Shown here in pieces: positions 1-10,515 of a DNA stretch of 64,000 nt. The position numbers and the translations under genes were made by a program. Source of the stretch: Anniella stebbinsi. Taxonomy: Eukaryota > Chordata > Lepidosauria > Squamata > Anniellidae. Location of the stretch: assembly GCA_029215795.1 (NCBI GenBank), contig JARDYH010000002.1:9045001-9109000 (forward strand), in the 5' to 3' direction. Each line of letters opens with the position of its first letter. The first letter of the stretch is position 1. The notes under the pieces were generated by a model that saw only the letters and a program-made list of their open reading frames with translations, was not told the DNA's origin and ran no database searches.

Positions 1-84
1 TCAAATAGGTTTGCGATTATGCCCATGTTTCATTTCTCTTTGGAAGGTTGTACCTTCTGTAATTAGTCTTACCCTTCACAGGAT

Positions 85-541
85 GTTCAAAGGATACAGG
101 ATGGGGGAAGGTAGTTAAGAAATTTCTCTCTCTCTCATAATACTAGATCCCAGGGTCATCCCATGAATCTGACTGGTCGGCGATTCGGAACAGATAAAAG
201 GGAGTACTTCTTTTCACAGTAAATAGTTAAGCTATGGAATTCACTATCACAAGATGTAGTGATGGCCACCAATTTGGATGGCTTTAAAATGGGATTGGAT
301 AAATTCCTGGAGGAGAAAGCTATTTGTGGCTACTAGTCATGATGGCTATGTGCTATCACCAGTATCAGAGGCAATAAGCCTACATACAACAGTTGCTGGG
401 GTACATGGGTGATAGGATGATAATGCATCCTTCTCCTGCTTGTGGGTTCCTGGTCAATAGCTGGTTGGCCACTGTGTGAACAGAGTTCTAGACTGTATGG
501 ACCCTCAGTCTGATCCATCATGGCTCTTCTTATGTTCTTAA
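85..541 (+). mobile_element. CR1-type LINE, 3' end
   Basis: The sequence follows the 3' end of a reptile CR1 element: a block reading TTGGATGGCTTTAAAA, then GGATAAATTCCTGGAGGAGA, then the stretch about a patient-like consensus GGTTGGCCACTGTGTGAACA, ending in the terminal TTCTTATGTTCTTA. The same order recurs at 37756-38228, 48060-48745 and 52365-52607. No ORF2 coding part is present, so it is a 5'-truncated insertion. Positions 1-84 match nothing I recognise. Confidence 0.85.
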
Positions 542-601
542 GAAAATATGCAAAGTTCATCATGCAGATCCTTCTTGGCATGTACTTTTTGTCCAGTTGG
601 T

Positions 602-880
602 CACTGGACACAGAATGCTACACTAGCTGGGCCCTTTATCTGAACCACCATAGCTAGGCTGACCATATGAAAAGACCCTGCCTTCTTTTGTATATGGTCA
701 CTCTAGTATAGTGCCTGCAACTTTAACTGTTGTGATGAAGAGGGACTTTCACCAGGAACTAATTGCATACAAATGACACTGGCTGAAATTCCCTTTTCTC
801 TACAACTGTTAAAGTTACATGAGCCCTGTCCTCCTTTTCATATGGTCAGCCTACCATAGCTAGCTCTTGTATACTTACTG
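602..880 (+). mobile_element. Second CR1 3' tail fragment, split by a hAT MITE
   Basis: The short text at 602-654 and 853-880 reads as one diverged CR1 3' end (a GGGCCC..ATCTGA block followed by AGCTCTTGTATACTTA) once the element at 655-852 is taken out. It is probably a duplicate or a second old insertion just after the first CR1 copy. Confidence 0.5.
655..852. mobile_element. Non-autonomous hAT MITE, TAGGCTGACC family, short form
   Basis: Terminal inverted repeats TAGGCTGACCATATGAAAAG and its complement bound a 198-bp insert. The flanks repeat ACCATAGC (647-654 and 853-860), an 8-bp target duplication as in hAT elements, if the last A of the right end has been lost. It is related to the fuller copies at 9734-10052 and 29933-30251, but contains one arm where they have two. 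No coding capacity. Confidence 0.8.
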
Positions 881-1154
881 CATGAAAAAAAATAAGGATG
901 CTCCTAACATTTAATCGTGTAGAGTTTGACACATTCCTTAGAAGACAATGTCGGAGACAATAACTTTGTATTGCTCTGTTTGGAAAAGTTATGTGGGTTC
1001 ATGGAGCAGTCTCACCTTACACAAAGTGCCCCAAATACATGAGAGGGATCTATGATGGTGTGGAGGTGGGTGGGGAGAAGAAGATGAAAGGGCAGGCAGA
1101 AATGGGAGTTGGGGAAAGGGAGGAGGCTGCCGGTGGTCATGACATCTCAGCTGT
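881..1154. other. No recognised feature
   Basis: Ordinary mixed-composition sequence that becomes purine-rich toward the microsatellite. Nothing here supports a gene or a known repeat. Confidence 0.4.
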
Positions 1155-1260
1155 CTGAGGAGGAGGAGGAGGAGGAGGAGGAGGAGGAGAAGAAGAGGAA
1201 GAGGAAGAGGAAGAAGAAGAAGAAGAAGAAGAAGAAGAAGAAGAAGAAGAAGAAGAAGGA
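1155..1260 (+). repeat. (GAG)n to (GAA)n microsatellite
   Basis: A pure purine tract of GAG triplets passes into GAA triplets. The open frame running through it would encode only poly-Glu/Lys, has no coding signature outside the tract and is not a gene. Long GAA/TTC tracts can form triplex DNA. Confidence 0.97.
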
Positions 1261-1948
1261 AGACTTTCCTTCAATGGCTGGGGCAGGCAACTTGTGCCTG
1301 GATCATCTGGACTGCTTCCCCCATCATCCCACTGCCTGTTCTAGCTATGGCTGGTAGGAATTGTAGGCCAAAAAATCAGGAGGGTCACAGGTTGCCCACA
1401 AGTTGCCAAATAATTATTTTGAGCCAAAGGAAGGTTTGCTCATGCGTGATGACCTGCTCACATGGAAGGGCCTACTTGTGCACAAAAGGATGGAGCCAGG
1501 GAATGGATGTGTCTGGAGAGCCACTTATAGAAGGAAGGGGAAGCTGGAAGTAAAAGAAGAGAGGAGATGTGTTTCTCCAATTGCTCAGTGAGGAAGCCAG
1601 GGGAGTGGGAAGGAAGTGAGTGACAACCATCCCAGGGCTAAGGACGCATCACCGTTCCCCTTGTGAAAACACTGTTAATTTGATGACATTTCATTCCTGG
1701 CTTACATAGAGCGAGAAAGTAAGAGAAAAAGTCAGAAAGCTGGAACGCATGATAATACCACAAGGCTTGGATGGAAATAAACTGTCATTAATATTCATGA
1801 AGCATCCTCTTGTCAGTTCGCTTCTGAAACATTTTCCCCTAAGTATGTACCAATATCCAGGCAGCCGTTGTCTGGAGGCTCCTCCTGAATATAGATCTAC
1901 TTACTTGAAACATTTTTTTCCCCTTTAACAACAAGATGGTCTGTTTCA

Positions 1949-1982
<34 letters not shown>

Positions 1983-2099
1983 ATATTCTTTAGATCAAGG
2001 ATGTTCAACATCCGTATTTTTGGTGGTCAGGCTGCGTAATGAAGTTAGCATTGCACAGCTTTAAAAAACTTCACAGTTAGGAAGTACATGCCCTTAGGT
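1261..2099. other. Low-repeat stretch with a possible conserved element
   Basis: No gene or known repeat is visible. The part at about 1670-1850 has balanced composition and homeodomain-like cores (CATTAATATTCATGAAGCAT near 1785) in the style of conserved non-coding elements. A TA dinucleotide run lies at 1951-1979. Conservation is untested. Confidence 0.3.
1951..1979. repeat. (AT)n microsatellite
   Basis: About 14 AT repeats without interruption. Confidence 0.97.
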
Positions 2100-2225
2100 C
2101 AGGGGCATTGAAATTCTTTCAGCCTGAGGGCCAAATTCAGTTTTGGGGGAAGCATCCCAGTGGAATGTTTGGCTGTAGGCAGGATTGCAGCCGAAGGTAA
2201 AGGACTGAGGCCAAGAGACATGAAA
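2100..2225. mobile_element. hAT (Charlie-like) fragment, left end
   Basis: It begins CAGGGGCATTGAA and continues CTTTCAGCCTGAGGGCCAAA, matching the start of the element at 23033-23320 (CAGGAGTGTTGAAC..TTTAGCCTGAAAGCCAA). CAGGGG ends are typical of Charlie-group hATs. The right end is missing where L2 sequence begins. Confidence 0.5.
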
Positions 2226-2570
2226 GCTCTTATTTATTTATTGCATATCTATACTGCCCAATAGCCAAAGCTCTCTGGGTGGTTCACAGAAATTAAAACC
2301 ATAACATATAGTGTAAAATATAAAACATGGAACCTTAAATCACAATATAAAGCCACAATACAAAAGTAAAGCCAGAATAAAACCAAGCGGCAATGTAGAG
2401 TTTTAAAATACAGATTTAAAACAGGTAGGTTGGTAAAATGCTAAAATGCTTGGAAAATAAAGAGGTCTTCGCCTGGTGCCAGAAAGAGTACAACGTAGGT
2501 GCCATACAAACCTTTCTAGGTAGCTCATTCCACAGCCCGGAGCCACAACAGAAAAGGCCCTCCTCCTGGA
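2226..2570 (-). mobile_element. L2-type LINE, 3' end
   Basis: On the minus strand the sequence runs from the end of the L2 ORF2 (a block around 2500-2570 equivalent to ..VAPRLWNEL..) into a 3' UTR with the CCCAGAGAGCTTTGGCTATT motif and an ATAAATAAAT end near 2228. The same tail occurs on the plus strand at 8600-8690. Confidence 0.75.
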
Positions 2571-2610
<40 letters not shown>

Positions 2611-2622
2611 GTAATAATAATT
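2571..2622. repeat. (AAT)n microsatellite, L2 3' tail
   Basis: AAT repeats directly abut the 3' end of the L2 copy that follows on the minus strand. The same arrangement at 13030-13078, 21571-21632 and 53066-53110 shows it is the expanded 3' tail of this L2 subfamily. Confidence 0.95.
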
Positions 2623-3283
2623 TATTTATTACCCGCCTCTCCCTTTGAATCGAGGTGGGGAACAACATTAGTATAACAATACAATACAAATCAAATACAT
2701 AAAATTAATTAAAAGAGTTCATAAAACCAATACAATATCAAGATAACACTTAAAACATCTTGACATTCTTGGTTTAAAGTTCATCTGGGTAGGCCTGCAG
2801 GAAGAGGCTTGTTAACTGTCCTAAACTCAGAGAGAGAGTTAAGTTGATGAATCTCCTCCGGCAGGCCATTCCACAGTCTGGGGGCAACGAAAGAAAAGTT
2901 CCTCTGGGCAACAGTTGTCAGCCTAGTTTTAGCTGACTGAAGTAAGTTCTCCCCAGAGGACCTGAGGAGGCAGAGCAGATTGTATGGGACAAGGCAATCC
3001 CACAGGTAATCCAGACCCAAACCATGTAGGGCTTTAAAGGTAATGACCAACACTTTGTACTTCGCCCAGAAACTAATTGGCAGCCTGTGGAGTGATTTTA
3101 ATGTTGGGGTAATATGCTCACCCCTAGATGTACCAGTGACCAACCTGGCTGCCATATTTTGTACTAATTGAAGTTTCCAAACTAGGAACAATGTTAGCCC
3201 TATGTACAGCACATTGCAGAAGTTGAGCCTCAAGGTTACCAGTGCGTGCACTACCATCTTTAGGTCTTCCAACTCTAGGGCTG
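2623..3283 (-). mobile_element. L2-type LINE with ORF2 C-terminus (163-codon open frame)
   Basis: The minus-strand open frame 3272-2781 encodes the region after the reverse transcriptase in L2-clade elements. Visible landmarks are KLQLVQNMAARLVTGT, EHITPTLKSLHRLPI and VITFKALHGLG. The 3' UTR (2623-2780) has the motif CCCGCCTC..GGAACAA (read on plus) shared with the other L2 tails here, ending at the AAT tract. The reverse transcriptase and endonuclease are absent, so it is a 5'-truncated dead copy, although this C-terminal frame is still open. It is interrupted by the CCTCTACAAG element on its 5' side. Confidence 0.88.
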
Positions 3284-3618
3284 CCTCTACAAGAGAGGTT
3301 TAAAGCTCTTTCAAGGCCCTTTAAAAAATTTACCTCTACAAGAACGGAGCGCAAATCGGGCATAGAGGCGCGTTATCTCTCCGATTATGCGCATTATCAA
3401 ATGCGCGTTAAACAGCGAGTTTTATTTTGCTCCGGCCGTTAAAGCGCATTTTAACTATGTGAACAAGCACTTATGCACATTAACTACTTGTAAAGCGCAT
3501 TTTGGTCATCCGTTAATGCGCTTCGCCGCCTCTCGTGCAGAGGTATTAGGCGTAAATGCGTTTAAGCGATTATGCGCATAATCACCTAACCAGACGCAAA
3601 AGCGAATCCTTGTAGAGG
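3284..3618. mobile_element. MITE with CCTCTACAAG ends and GCGCATT-rich interior
   Basis: CCTCTACAAG stands at 3284 and again at 3333, and its complement CTTGTAGAGG ends at 3618. The interior is unlike the flanks: a dozen copies or near-copies of GCGCATT/AATGCGC, including matching GATTATGCGCAT sites near both ends. It lies between two L2 pieces. The doubled left end suggests either a nested start or a terminal duplication. No clear target duplication was found, so the superfamily is open. Confidence 0.6.
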
Positions 3619-4046
3619 GGACCTAGGAAAGGGTGCAGCTGGTGCAACAGCCGAGACTGGTAGTAGAGATTCATGGGGAAGGGCCTCTGAAGATCACCTT
3701 AGGGTCTGGTCAGGTACATATGGGAGGAGGTGATCCTTCATATAACCTGGCCCCAAGCCTTTTAGGGCTTTGAATGTTAATACCATCACTTTGAATAAGG
3801 CCCGGACCTGGACTGGCAGCCAGTGTAGCTGGAAAAGTAGTGGCATAACGTTCACTCATTGGGCAGTCCCCATTAACAGTCTGGCTGCCATGTTTTGGAC
3901 CACCTGACGTGGTCCAAAATGCAGACCATTTTCAAAGGCTGCCCCGCATATAATCTAGACCAAATTATTGCATTGCAGTAATCCAGACCAGAGGTTATCA
4001 GAGCATGGATAACTGTAACTAGGCTACCTCTGTCCAGTTAAGGGCC
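3619..4046 (-). mobile_element. L2-type LINE ORF2 C-terminal fragment, decayed
   Basis: Read on the minus strand, 4012-3625 gives the same L2 landmarks (a QNMAARL-like block, then a LHWLPV-like block, then TFKALKGLGPGY) with in-frame stops. It is a different, older L2 copy from the one at 2623-3283. The last 30 bases before 4047 are unassigned. Confidence 0.7.
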
Positions 4047-4221
4047 TAAGCTGATAAAAGGTTAACTGTGCCAGCAAGGCTCCTGCAGCATTAACTGCTG
4101 TGATGAAGAGGAGGTTTCACCAGGTGCTGCATGTATGCAAATGACACCTTATGAAATTCCCTTATCAATACAACTGTTAAAGATACAGGAGAACTGTCCT
4201 CTTTTCCATAGGGTCACCTCA
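4047..4221. mobile_element. hAT MITE, TAGGCTGACC family, old copy
   Basis: Alignable by eye to the MITE at 655-852: TGTGATGAAGAG, TTTCACCAGG, ATGCAAATGACAC and CAACTGTTAAAG in the same order. Both termini are diverged and no target duplication remains. Confidence 0.6.
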
Positions 4222-4312
4222 TCATTATGGATGTGGAATAAAAAGCAGGATATAACACTATATATGAAATATGGATTGTGTATAAAGCAGTAGTGTAAAT
4301 CTAGCCTAAGCC
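4222..4312. mobile_element. GGCC-ended MITE fragment (3-bp duplication family)
   Basis: AAAAAGCAGGATATAACAC and AGCAGTAGTGTAAATCTAGCC match the right arm of the element at 21423-21962. Only one arm survives. Confidence 0.55.
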
Positions 4313-4996
4313 TTAGGAGAAGTATTTCAACCTATTTGGGAATCGGGGGGAAACATGGAAATCTGGGAAATTACCAAATGGTCAGTAGTTGGGAGAAAGG
4401 GATGTGGCCATGCCTGCTGTCTGGAGCTGGATTGAATGCTAGATATGCTAAATTTGCCCTACAGGCCTGAGCTTGTGCAACGCTGCCTTAGGTAGAGTTT
4501 TCTTCTTTTTAATTGCTCGCAAAGTTAAAAGTTTGTCACTTGGTTTTCCATTATTGGATTACACATGAAGGCCTGCTAAATTATATAAAACCATATTATT
4601 ATAATTTTCTATCTGACGTTCTGAATGCAGGAACTATGATCAAGACCTATTTTTGATCTTCTTGAATCTTTCACTACCTTGCTTTATGCTTCCTCTATAA
4701 TTACTGCAGCTTTGTCATCTCTGGATGTCGAACAGAATACAAAATACCTTTCAGGGGTTGGGTTAAAGCTAACATGCATGTCTTGGGAAAAAGAAATGTA
4801 AAGTTCCATTGAGTTTCTCCATTGGGGGGCAGGGGGCAGAGATCACACAATTCAAAATCTCCTGCCCTTCCCAGATAGGAAAACCTCAAATTAAAATGAT
4901 TATGTTTTTGATTTGTTACGGATTCTGTGGTTGACACTCAATTTGCCAGAGGGGCCCAGACCATGTTTTGTTTGCCAAAGGCTACCTCGGACTAAG
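4313..4996. other. No recognised feature
   Basis: Unique-looking, moderately AT-rich sequence. No supported gene or repeat. Confidence 0.4.
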
Positions 4997-5636
4997 ACTT
5001 CCATCACACCTAATCCCTCTCCCCAGCTTGCCTCCACGTTTTTTTACCTCTGATGCAGAAGTGCGTCAAGCTTGCAATCCCTTTCACCTGAATAGCTGCT
5101 CTTTTGCTCCTTCGCTTGTTTGCGCTTCACTCCACTCCACTCCACCCCTCCCCTTCTCTTTCTTCCTCCAGTGAGCTCCTGGCAGATGAATACTTCAACC
5201 AGACCACCTTTCTGCTGGGCAAAAGTGGAATGACCCTTTAGTTTGGCTCTTTGGGGGCATGGAGGGAGGACAATCCTGTGTCTGAAGAGATTCAGGTGTT
5301 GTATGATTTTAAAAAAGGCTTTTGAGCAAGGTTTGGGTTTTATATTGAGTCTTGGAGCTGTCTGCTGGGAGAGATGGCTTTTCCCTGCCAGGATCTGATG
5401 CAATCCATTCAAGCCTCCATTCCTTTAAAACTACACAGAGGCTTCGGGCGCATTAAATGCACTTAGGGAAAATAATCCAGACTTTTAGCATTCTAGGAAA
5501 AAAACTAAAAGGCTGGGGAAGAGGCAGGCTGTCAGCAGGACAGGACCGGCGTCAGGTTAGTACCGTGCTGCAAATCCGCACACCAGGCATGGCGAGAGTG
5601 CACTAAATCGCTGGTGTGATGGAGCTCATAGGAATG
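4997..5636. mobile_element. Non-autonomous DNA transposon, CCATCACACC ends
   Basis: It starts ACTTCCATCACACC and ends GGTGTGATGGAGCT, an inverted terminal pair. A second copy at 33791-34356 matches through most of its length, and a third element at 54814-55492 has the same ends with a different interior. Both long copies carry a GCGCATTAAATGC(G/A)C palindrome. No convincing target duplication, so the class is not fixed. Confidence 0.72.
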
Positions 5637-5776
5637 TATTGCTAAATGGAGGCTTTTATTATGGCGTCCCTTTCCAAAGGTTTGAGCATTTCTGATGTGC
5701 TTTGAGTTTGCAAATTTGAAGTGTTGCATAGTTGTTTCATGATCTGGGTACCCATTTCAGATCTGGGAGTTATGAA

Positions 5777-6351
5777 TAGGGCTGTGCACAGCAACACACA
5801 CACCTTGCATCCGATTTACCTCAGAGGCTGATTCAGAGCATCCAAATTGGCCCTGATTTGAAACAGTGCATCTTGGAACCGCCCCAAACCACTTTGAATT
5901 CGGTTCCAAATCTGAAGCGGAGGCAGCTGTTGCCGTTTCCTGGGTGCGAGGCTGACCAGAAGTCCATAGGACTTCCCTCCCCTCCTGCTCACCCCATCCC
6001 TTCCCACTTGCCCCCTGAACCCGACAACCTGCTGCCCCCCACCTGCAGGACTTACTTGGCCTGCCGTAGATCTACCATTGTAAACTATGGTGGCAGGAAA
6101 TGGTCTTTTGGGGCCACCGTAGTTTACACCTGTAGATCTACAGCAGGGTCAGAGTGGCTTTCCTGGAGGACAGGCGTCTTGCTGGTGTGAGCGGAGGCTT
6201 CGGGTAAGTCCCACATATAGGCAGGGCAGGCAGGGGCTGCAGCAGCTGACCATTGCGCCAAAGTACTTTGGTTGCTTCAGGCCGAGGAGGGCCGAATCGT
6301 CCCACTTCAACTCAGATTTGGGTTTCAGAACCGAGGTGAAGCACAGCCCTA
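5777..6351. mobile_element. Non-autonomous hAT element, TAGGGCTGTGC ends
   Basis: Ends TAGGGCTGTGCAC and GTGAAGCACAGCCCTA are inverted. The flanks GTTATGAA and GTCATGAG match at 6 of 8 positions, an aged 8-bp duplication. The core (6060-6200) is a palindrome containing GTAGATCTAC near both edges. Splice-donor-like sequences face outward from it: GGGTAAGT at 6202-6209 on plus and AAGTAAG at 6051-6057 on minus. The terminal motif is shared in form with the elements at 48746, 56644, 57434 and 62489. Confidence 0.8.
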
Positions 6352-6359
6352 GTCATGAG

Positions 6360-7980
6360 CGCTCAGTTTGGCACATAAAGTCATCAGGCTGGGAGAAGCC
6401 AAAAGACTCTCCCAGCAACGAGTTGTCTAGAAAAGGAAAGCTCATGATGTTGGGCCACAGTCCACCGCAGCATGGAATTAGCTCTCCTGGGTCATGCCAC
6501 ATGGTACCAAGGAATGAGAGGATTTTGGTCTGTAATGTGGCTTAAACTGCCTACATCTCCCTTCTCTGACCAAAAGGTGCAAGAAGTGGGTAAGGCTGCC
6601 TGGCCCAGATGTCTCTCAGTTCAATGCCTGACAGTATGAGACTCTGGCCAACGAAGTCACTGGCTCTCCAACCCCAAACCCGAATCACTGATCTTGCATA
6701 CGATTTTCTAAAGCCTTGGGTTAGCTTGTCATTTAACGCACAGTCAGAGTTTGGAATGAACCTTTTTGTAAAAAAAAAAATCAACAGCAACCACTGTTCT
6801 AATTACAACAGGAAAACCCTTGCATAATGAAAACTAAAATAAGATCTAATTGTAATCAACAGCCCCACCGCAAAACAACATCAACGACCACCATGTTTTT
6901 GTTTTTATTTATTTTTTAAGTGGGGGCGCGTACGTGTCTAGGAACTGGCTTTCAAATGAAATGTGAAACAGGTACCAAAAAAAAAAATGTCTATTGGGAC
7001 GCCTCGTGGAATCATAAATTGTAATGACATTAGAATGAGGATGACATGATTGGCCCAGTCAGGAGCAATTATAGTTGAGCTGGCAGGAAAGGGGGCAGTA
7101 AGTAAGCAGACACGCAGGGAGCCTTTGCTCATGACAAATATTGTCAGGTCTGATCTGTGTTTCTATGCTGATTAAGCCAATTTGCTCCGCTGTCTTATCG
7201 GCGTCTCCCCCCTCATTACAATAATTTTGGTTCTCAAAAAAATGAAACGGTCCAACATATGCAATGGAAATGGACTTCTACACAGTTTATCTTTTTTTTA
7301 AGTGTCCTTAAAAAAAAGAGGTTCCCTTGGCCACTCTGTAATGAACTGATGTCATCTAAAGAAGGCTTTTTAACCTTCCTGATAAGGCCTATGCATATTT
7401 GGAAGCACACGGAGCAGCTGTGCGGCTGTAGTACCCGTGGCAGAGTTCCCAATGCACCCTTGACTTGAAATGAAACATTTAGCAGTGGTGGTAGCAGGTA
7501 GCAGGGCCATGCAAGCCACAGCTTTGGATTCAAATTTATGAAGCCTCGGCAGCCAGTTTGATAACGAAACCGCCATTTAGTGCACAGCCCTAGGACTCCG
7601 TCCACAGCAGGGAAAGAGCCTACAACTCCTAGCATGCACTGCTTGGGGGGGATGGACTTACCAGGGTCTCAGGAATGGTGGGCATGCATGGCCTCCCCGC
7701 TACCGCCGCCACGATCACCTACCAATCGGCGCTATTGCCTGCCCGCTCGCCCGATCCAGGACACGAAAAGCCCTGGATAGTTTGCTGCATGTTCCGTGAG
7801 TGCCCCGCAGCCACACGCTTTTGGGAGCCCAGCCTTTACCAAAAGCGGGTGGCTTTCTTAGGCAAGTTCTTCTGCCATATTCAGGCAGAACACCCGAACA
7901 GAACTTCTCCTTCCCAAGCGTATGGGCCAAAGTGAATGCAACAAAGAGTCTTCTGACACTTCCACAAGTATAGGCAATAC
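6360..7980. other. Mostly unique sequence with a candidate conserved element
   Basis: No gene found. The part at about 6985-7235 (ATCATAAATTGTAATGACATT, GATTAAGCCAATTTGCTCC) is low in repeats and looks like a conserved non-coding element. A TGCACAGCCCTA terminus at about 7579-7590 may be the right end of another TAGGGCTGTGC hAT whose left end I cannot place. Confidence 0.3.
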
Positions 7981-8385
7981 AGATGGGCAAATTACCCCAA
8001 AGTCCTTTTCGTGCTCCGCTCAGTGGGACTCCTGCCGGTTGTCCACCCCCAGCGTGCATATGCAGGCGAGCTGCCAAATGGTCTCCAGACACCCCGCGAG
8101 AACTCACTTTTCTTCTTTTTTCTTCTCCTTTTTTTTATACCGAGATTTGCGCAAATTCACTGCTGGGAATCTTTACAGACATCGTGATTTGCTCAAAGTT
8201 GCAGCCATAAATAGAGCCATTGACGCCTGCAGTTTTGTTCAAATTGCGCCATTTACGGCCATGATTTTGCATAGATCGTGCTTTCCGTAAATGTTCCCAG
8301 CTGCAAATTTGTGCAAATGTGGATTTGCATGCACACACAAAAGTGGGAATCCGTGCATCTTCCCATATGCCGTGTAGAGCCAGCT
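7981..8385. mobile_element. Probable AT-rich MITE with TTTGCAAAT-type motifs
   Basis: The segment is studded with GCAAATTTG, TTGCGCAAATT and TTTGTGCAAAT motifs like the elements at 14392-14775 and 18619-19019, and reads as partly self-complementary. Boundaries are uncertain. Confidence 0.35.
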
Positions 8386-8406
8386 CAGGGATCCTCAAGC
8401 TGGTGT

Positions 8407-8420
8407 TGGGGGGGGGGGGG
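8407..8420. repeat. Poly-G run
   Basis: Fourteen consecutive G. Likely error-prone in assembly. Confidence 0.9.
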
Positions 8421-8599
8421 TAGCAAAAATTTGCCGAGCTCTATCCCCAAAACAGATTCCTCCAATATCCATAATAGGCAACCACTGCAGAACCAGGCAC
8501 CCCCCCCCCCAAAGGTGATGGCTTAGCAAACAACCTGGGTACATGGGTTCTCTCAGACCAAGGTATGCACCCACCTAAAGTAAAGAAGCTTTCTGGAGA

Positions 8600-8690
8600 G
8601 CATTTACTTGTTTTAATGTTATGTAAACTGCCCAGAGAGCTTTGGCTATAGGGCGGTATACAAATGTAATAAATAAAATAAATTATTGTT
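8600..8690 (+). mobile_element. L2-type LINE 3' tail
   Basis: CTGCCCAGAGAGCTTTGGCT, then GGGCGGTATACAAATGTAAT and an ATAAATAAAAT end: the same tail as 2226-2300 in reverse. Confidence 0.7.
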
Positions 8691-8763
8691 GAGTGAATTA
8701 AAAATATAGTAAATAAATGAATAAATACCTGAAAACACATCAGTGTAGAAGTAAAGCAGTTAC

Positions 8764-10235
8764 TCCTGATTATAGGACTACAGACCAGTCAGTCTGACAT
8801 CCATCCCAGGGAAAAATATTGGAGCAGATTATAAGAAGTCAGTCTTTAAGCACCTTGAAAACAATGCAGGGATTACTAACAGCCAGCATGGATTTGTCAA
8901 GAACAAATCCTGTCAGGCCAATCTGATCTCATTTTCTGATTGGGTAACCTCCCTTGTGGATTGTGGAAATGCTGTGGATATAGTATATCTTGACTTCAGC
9001 AAAGCTTTTGACAAAGTTCCCCATGACATTCTGATTCACAAACTAGCTAAAAGTGGGCTAGATGGAACAGCTATTAGGTGGGTCCACAGTTGGCTACAAA
9101 ATTGGACTCAAAGACTGCTTATCAATGGTACCTTTTCACACTGGGGGGAGGTAATGAGTGGGGTACCGCAGGGCTCAGTCCTGGGCCCAGTGTTCTTCAA
9201 CATTTTTATTAATGATTTGGACGAGGAGGTGCAGGGAATGCTTCTCAAATTTGCAGATGATACAAAATTGGGTGGGATCGTTAATACCCTGGAAGACAGA
9301 AACAAACTCCAAAGCGATCGTGATAGGCTGGAGCACTGGGTGAAAACAACAGAATAAAATTTAATAGGAATAAATGCCAAGTTCTACACCTAGGAAAAAG
9401 TAACCAAATACACATTACAAGATGGGGGATTCTTGGCTCAGCAATACTACAAGCGAGAAAGTTCTTGAAGTTGTTACAGATCATAAGCTGAATATGAGCC
9501 AACAGAGTGATGTGGCAGCAAAAAAAGCAAATGCTATTTTGGGCTGCATTAATAGTATAGCTTCCAAATCACGCAAGGTAATGTTTCCCTTCTATTCACC
9601 ACTGGTTAGGCCTCATCTTGAGAGTTGCGTCCACTTCTGGGCACCACACTTCAAGAAGGATGCAGACAAGCTGCAGCATGTTCAGAGGTGGGCAACACAG
9701 ATAATCAGGGGTTTGGAAACAAAGTCCTATAGGTAAGCTGACCAGATAAAATCCAGGTCAGGGCTCATGTAACTTTAACAGTTGTGGAGAAAAGGGAATT
9801 TCAGCCAGTGTCATTTGTATGCAATTAGTTCCTGGTGAAATTCCCTCTTCATCACAACAGTTAAAGGTGCAGGCACTATACTAGAGTGACCAGATACAAA
9901 AGAAGGCAGGGCCCCTGCAACTTTAACTGTTGTGATGAAGAGGGAATTTCACCAGGACCTAATTGCATACAAATGACACTGGCTGACATTCCCTTTTCTC
10001 TACATTGTTAAAGTTACATGAGCCCTGTCCTCCTTTTCATATGGTCAGCCTATGTTAGAGCAGTATGACAATGGAAACAATTACCAAAGGAGGTTGTGGG
10101 CTCTCCCACACTAGAGAGGCAGCTGGACAGCCATCTGTCATGTATGTTTTAAGGTGGATTCCTGCATTGAGTAGGGGGTTGGACTCAATGGCCTTATAGG
10201 CCCCTTCCAACTGAACTTTTCAATGACTTTATGAT
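8764..10235 (+). mobile_element. CR1-type LINE with broken ORF2 (reverse transcriptase)
   Basis: This is a 5'-truncated CR1. The reverse transcriptase core is open at 8956-9357: YLDFSKAFD (motif A, residues 11-19), GVPQGSVLGP (motif B, from residue 69) and FADD (motif C catalytic aspartates, residues 99-102, nt 9250-9261). The part 8764-8955 is the preceding RT region in broken frames. A stop and frameshift follow 9357. Coding resumes in another frame at 9422-9733 with the C-terminal region (KKANAILGCI, SPLVRPHLES, FWAPHFKKD). It is then split by the hAT MITE at 9734-10052. The CR1 3' end continues at 10053-10235, with GGGGGTTGGACTCAATGGCC and the terminal TTATGATTCTATGA repeat. The element cannot encode an intact protein. 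Confidence 0.93.
9734..10052. mobile_element. Palindromic hAT MITE, TAGGCTGACC family, long form, inside CR1
   Basis: It starts TAAGCTGACCAGATAAAA and ends ATGGTCAGCCTA. Two arms read as inverted copies of each other (TTTAACAGTTGT..CCTGGTGAAATTCCCTC and its complement). The same 319-bp form occurs at 29933-30251. The flanking CR1 joins sensibly across it, but no clean 8-bp duplication is left here. Confidence 0.82.
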
Positions 10236-10439
10236 TCTATGAAATGCAGCCTGCAACTTTTCAAGTTCAATCCAGGTTTAAGCTGGATCAACAGTAGGAC
10301 TTCCCCAATTCTTCCTTCCCACACCAGCATTACTGGAAGTGGACTTCCCACTGGGATGAACTGTGGAATCCAACAAAGGGACCTTCCTCCAATGTAGCTC
10401 TTCTACTCATGGTAGGCAGATCCTGAATCCAACCTTTGG

Positions 10440-10515
10440 AGTTTACATGTGTATCATAGAATAGTAGAGTTGGAAGGGGCCTATAAGGCCATCGAGTACC
10501 ACCTCATGCTTCTGC
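10440..10515 (-). mobile_element. CR1 3' end fragment
   Basis: Minus strand of the CR1 terminus: ATCATAGAATAGTAGAGTTG, then AAGGGGCCTATAAGGCCATC. An AAAT run follows at 10529-10545. Confidence 0.75.

Noticed and set aside
1109..1357. Open frame of 82 codons rich in Glu and Lys
   Set aside because: It is the translation of the GAG/GAA microsatellite with no coding-like sequence on either side.
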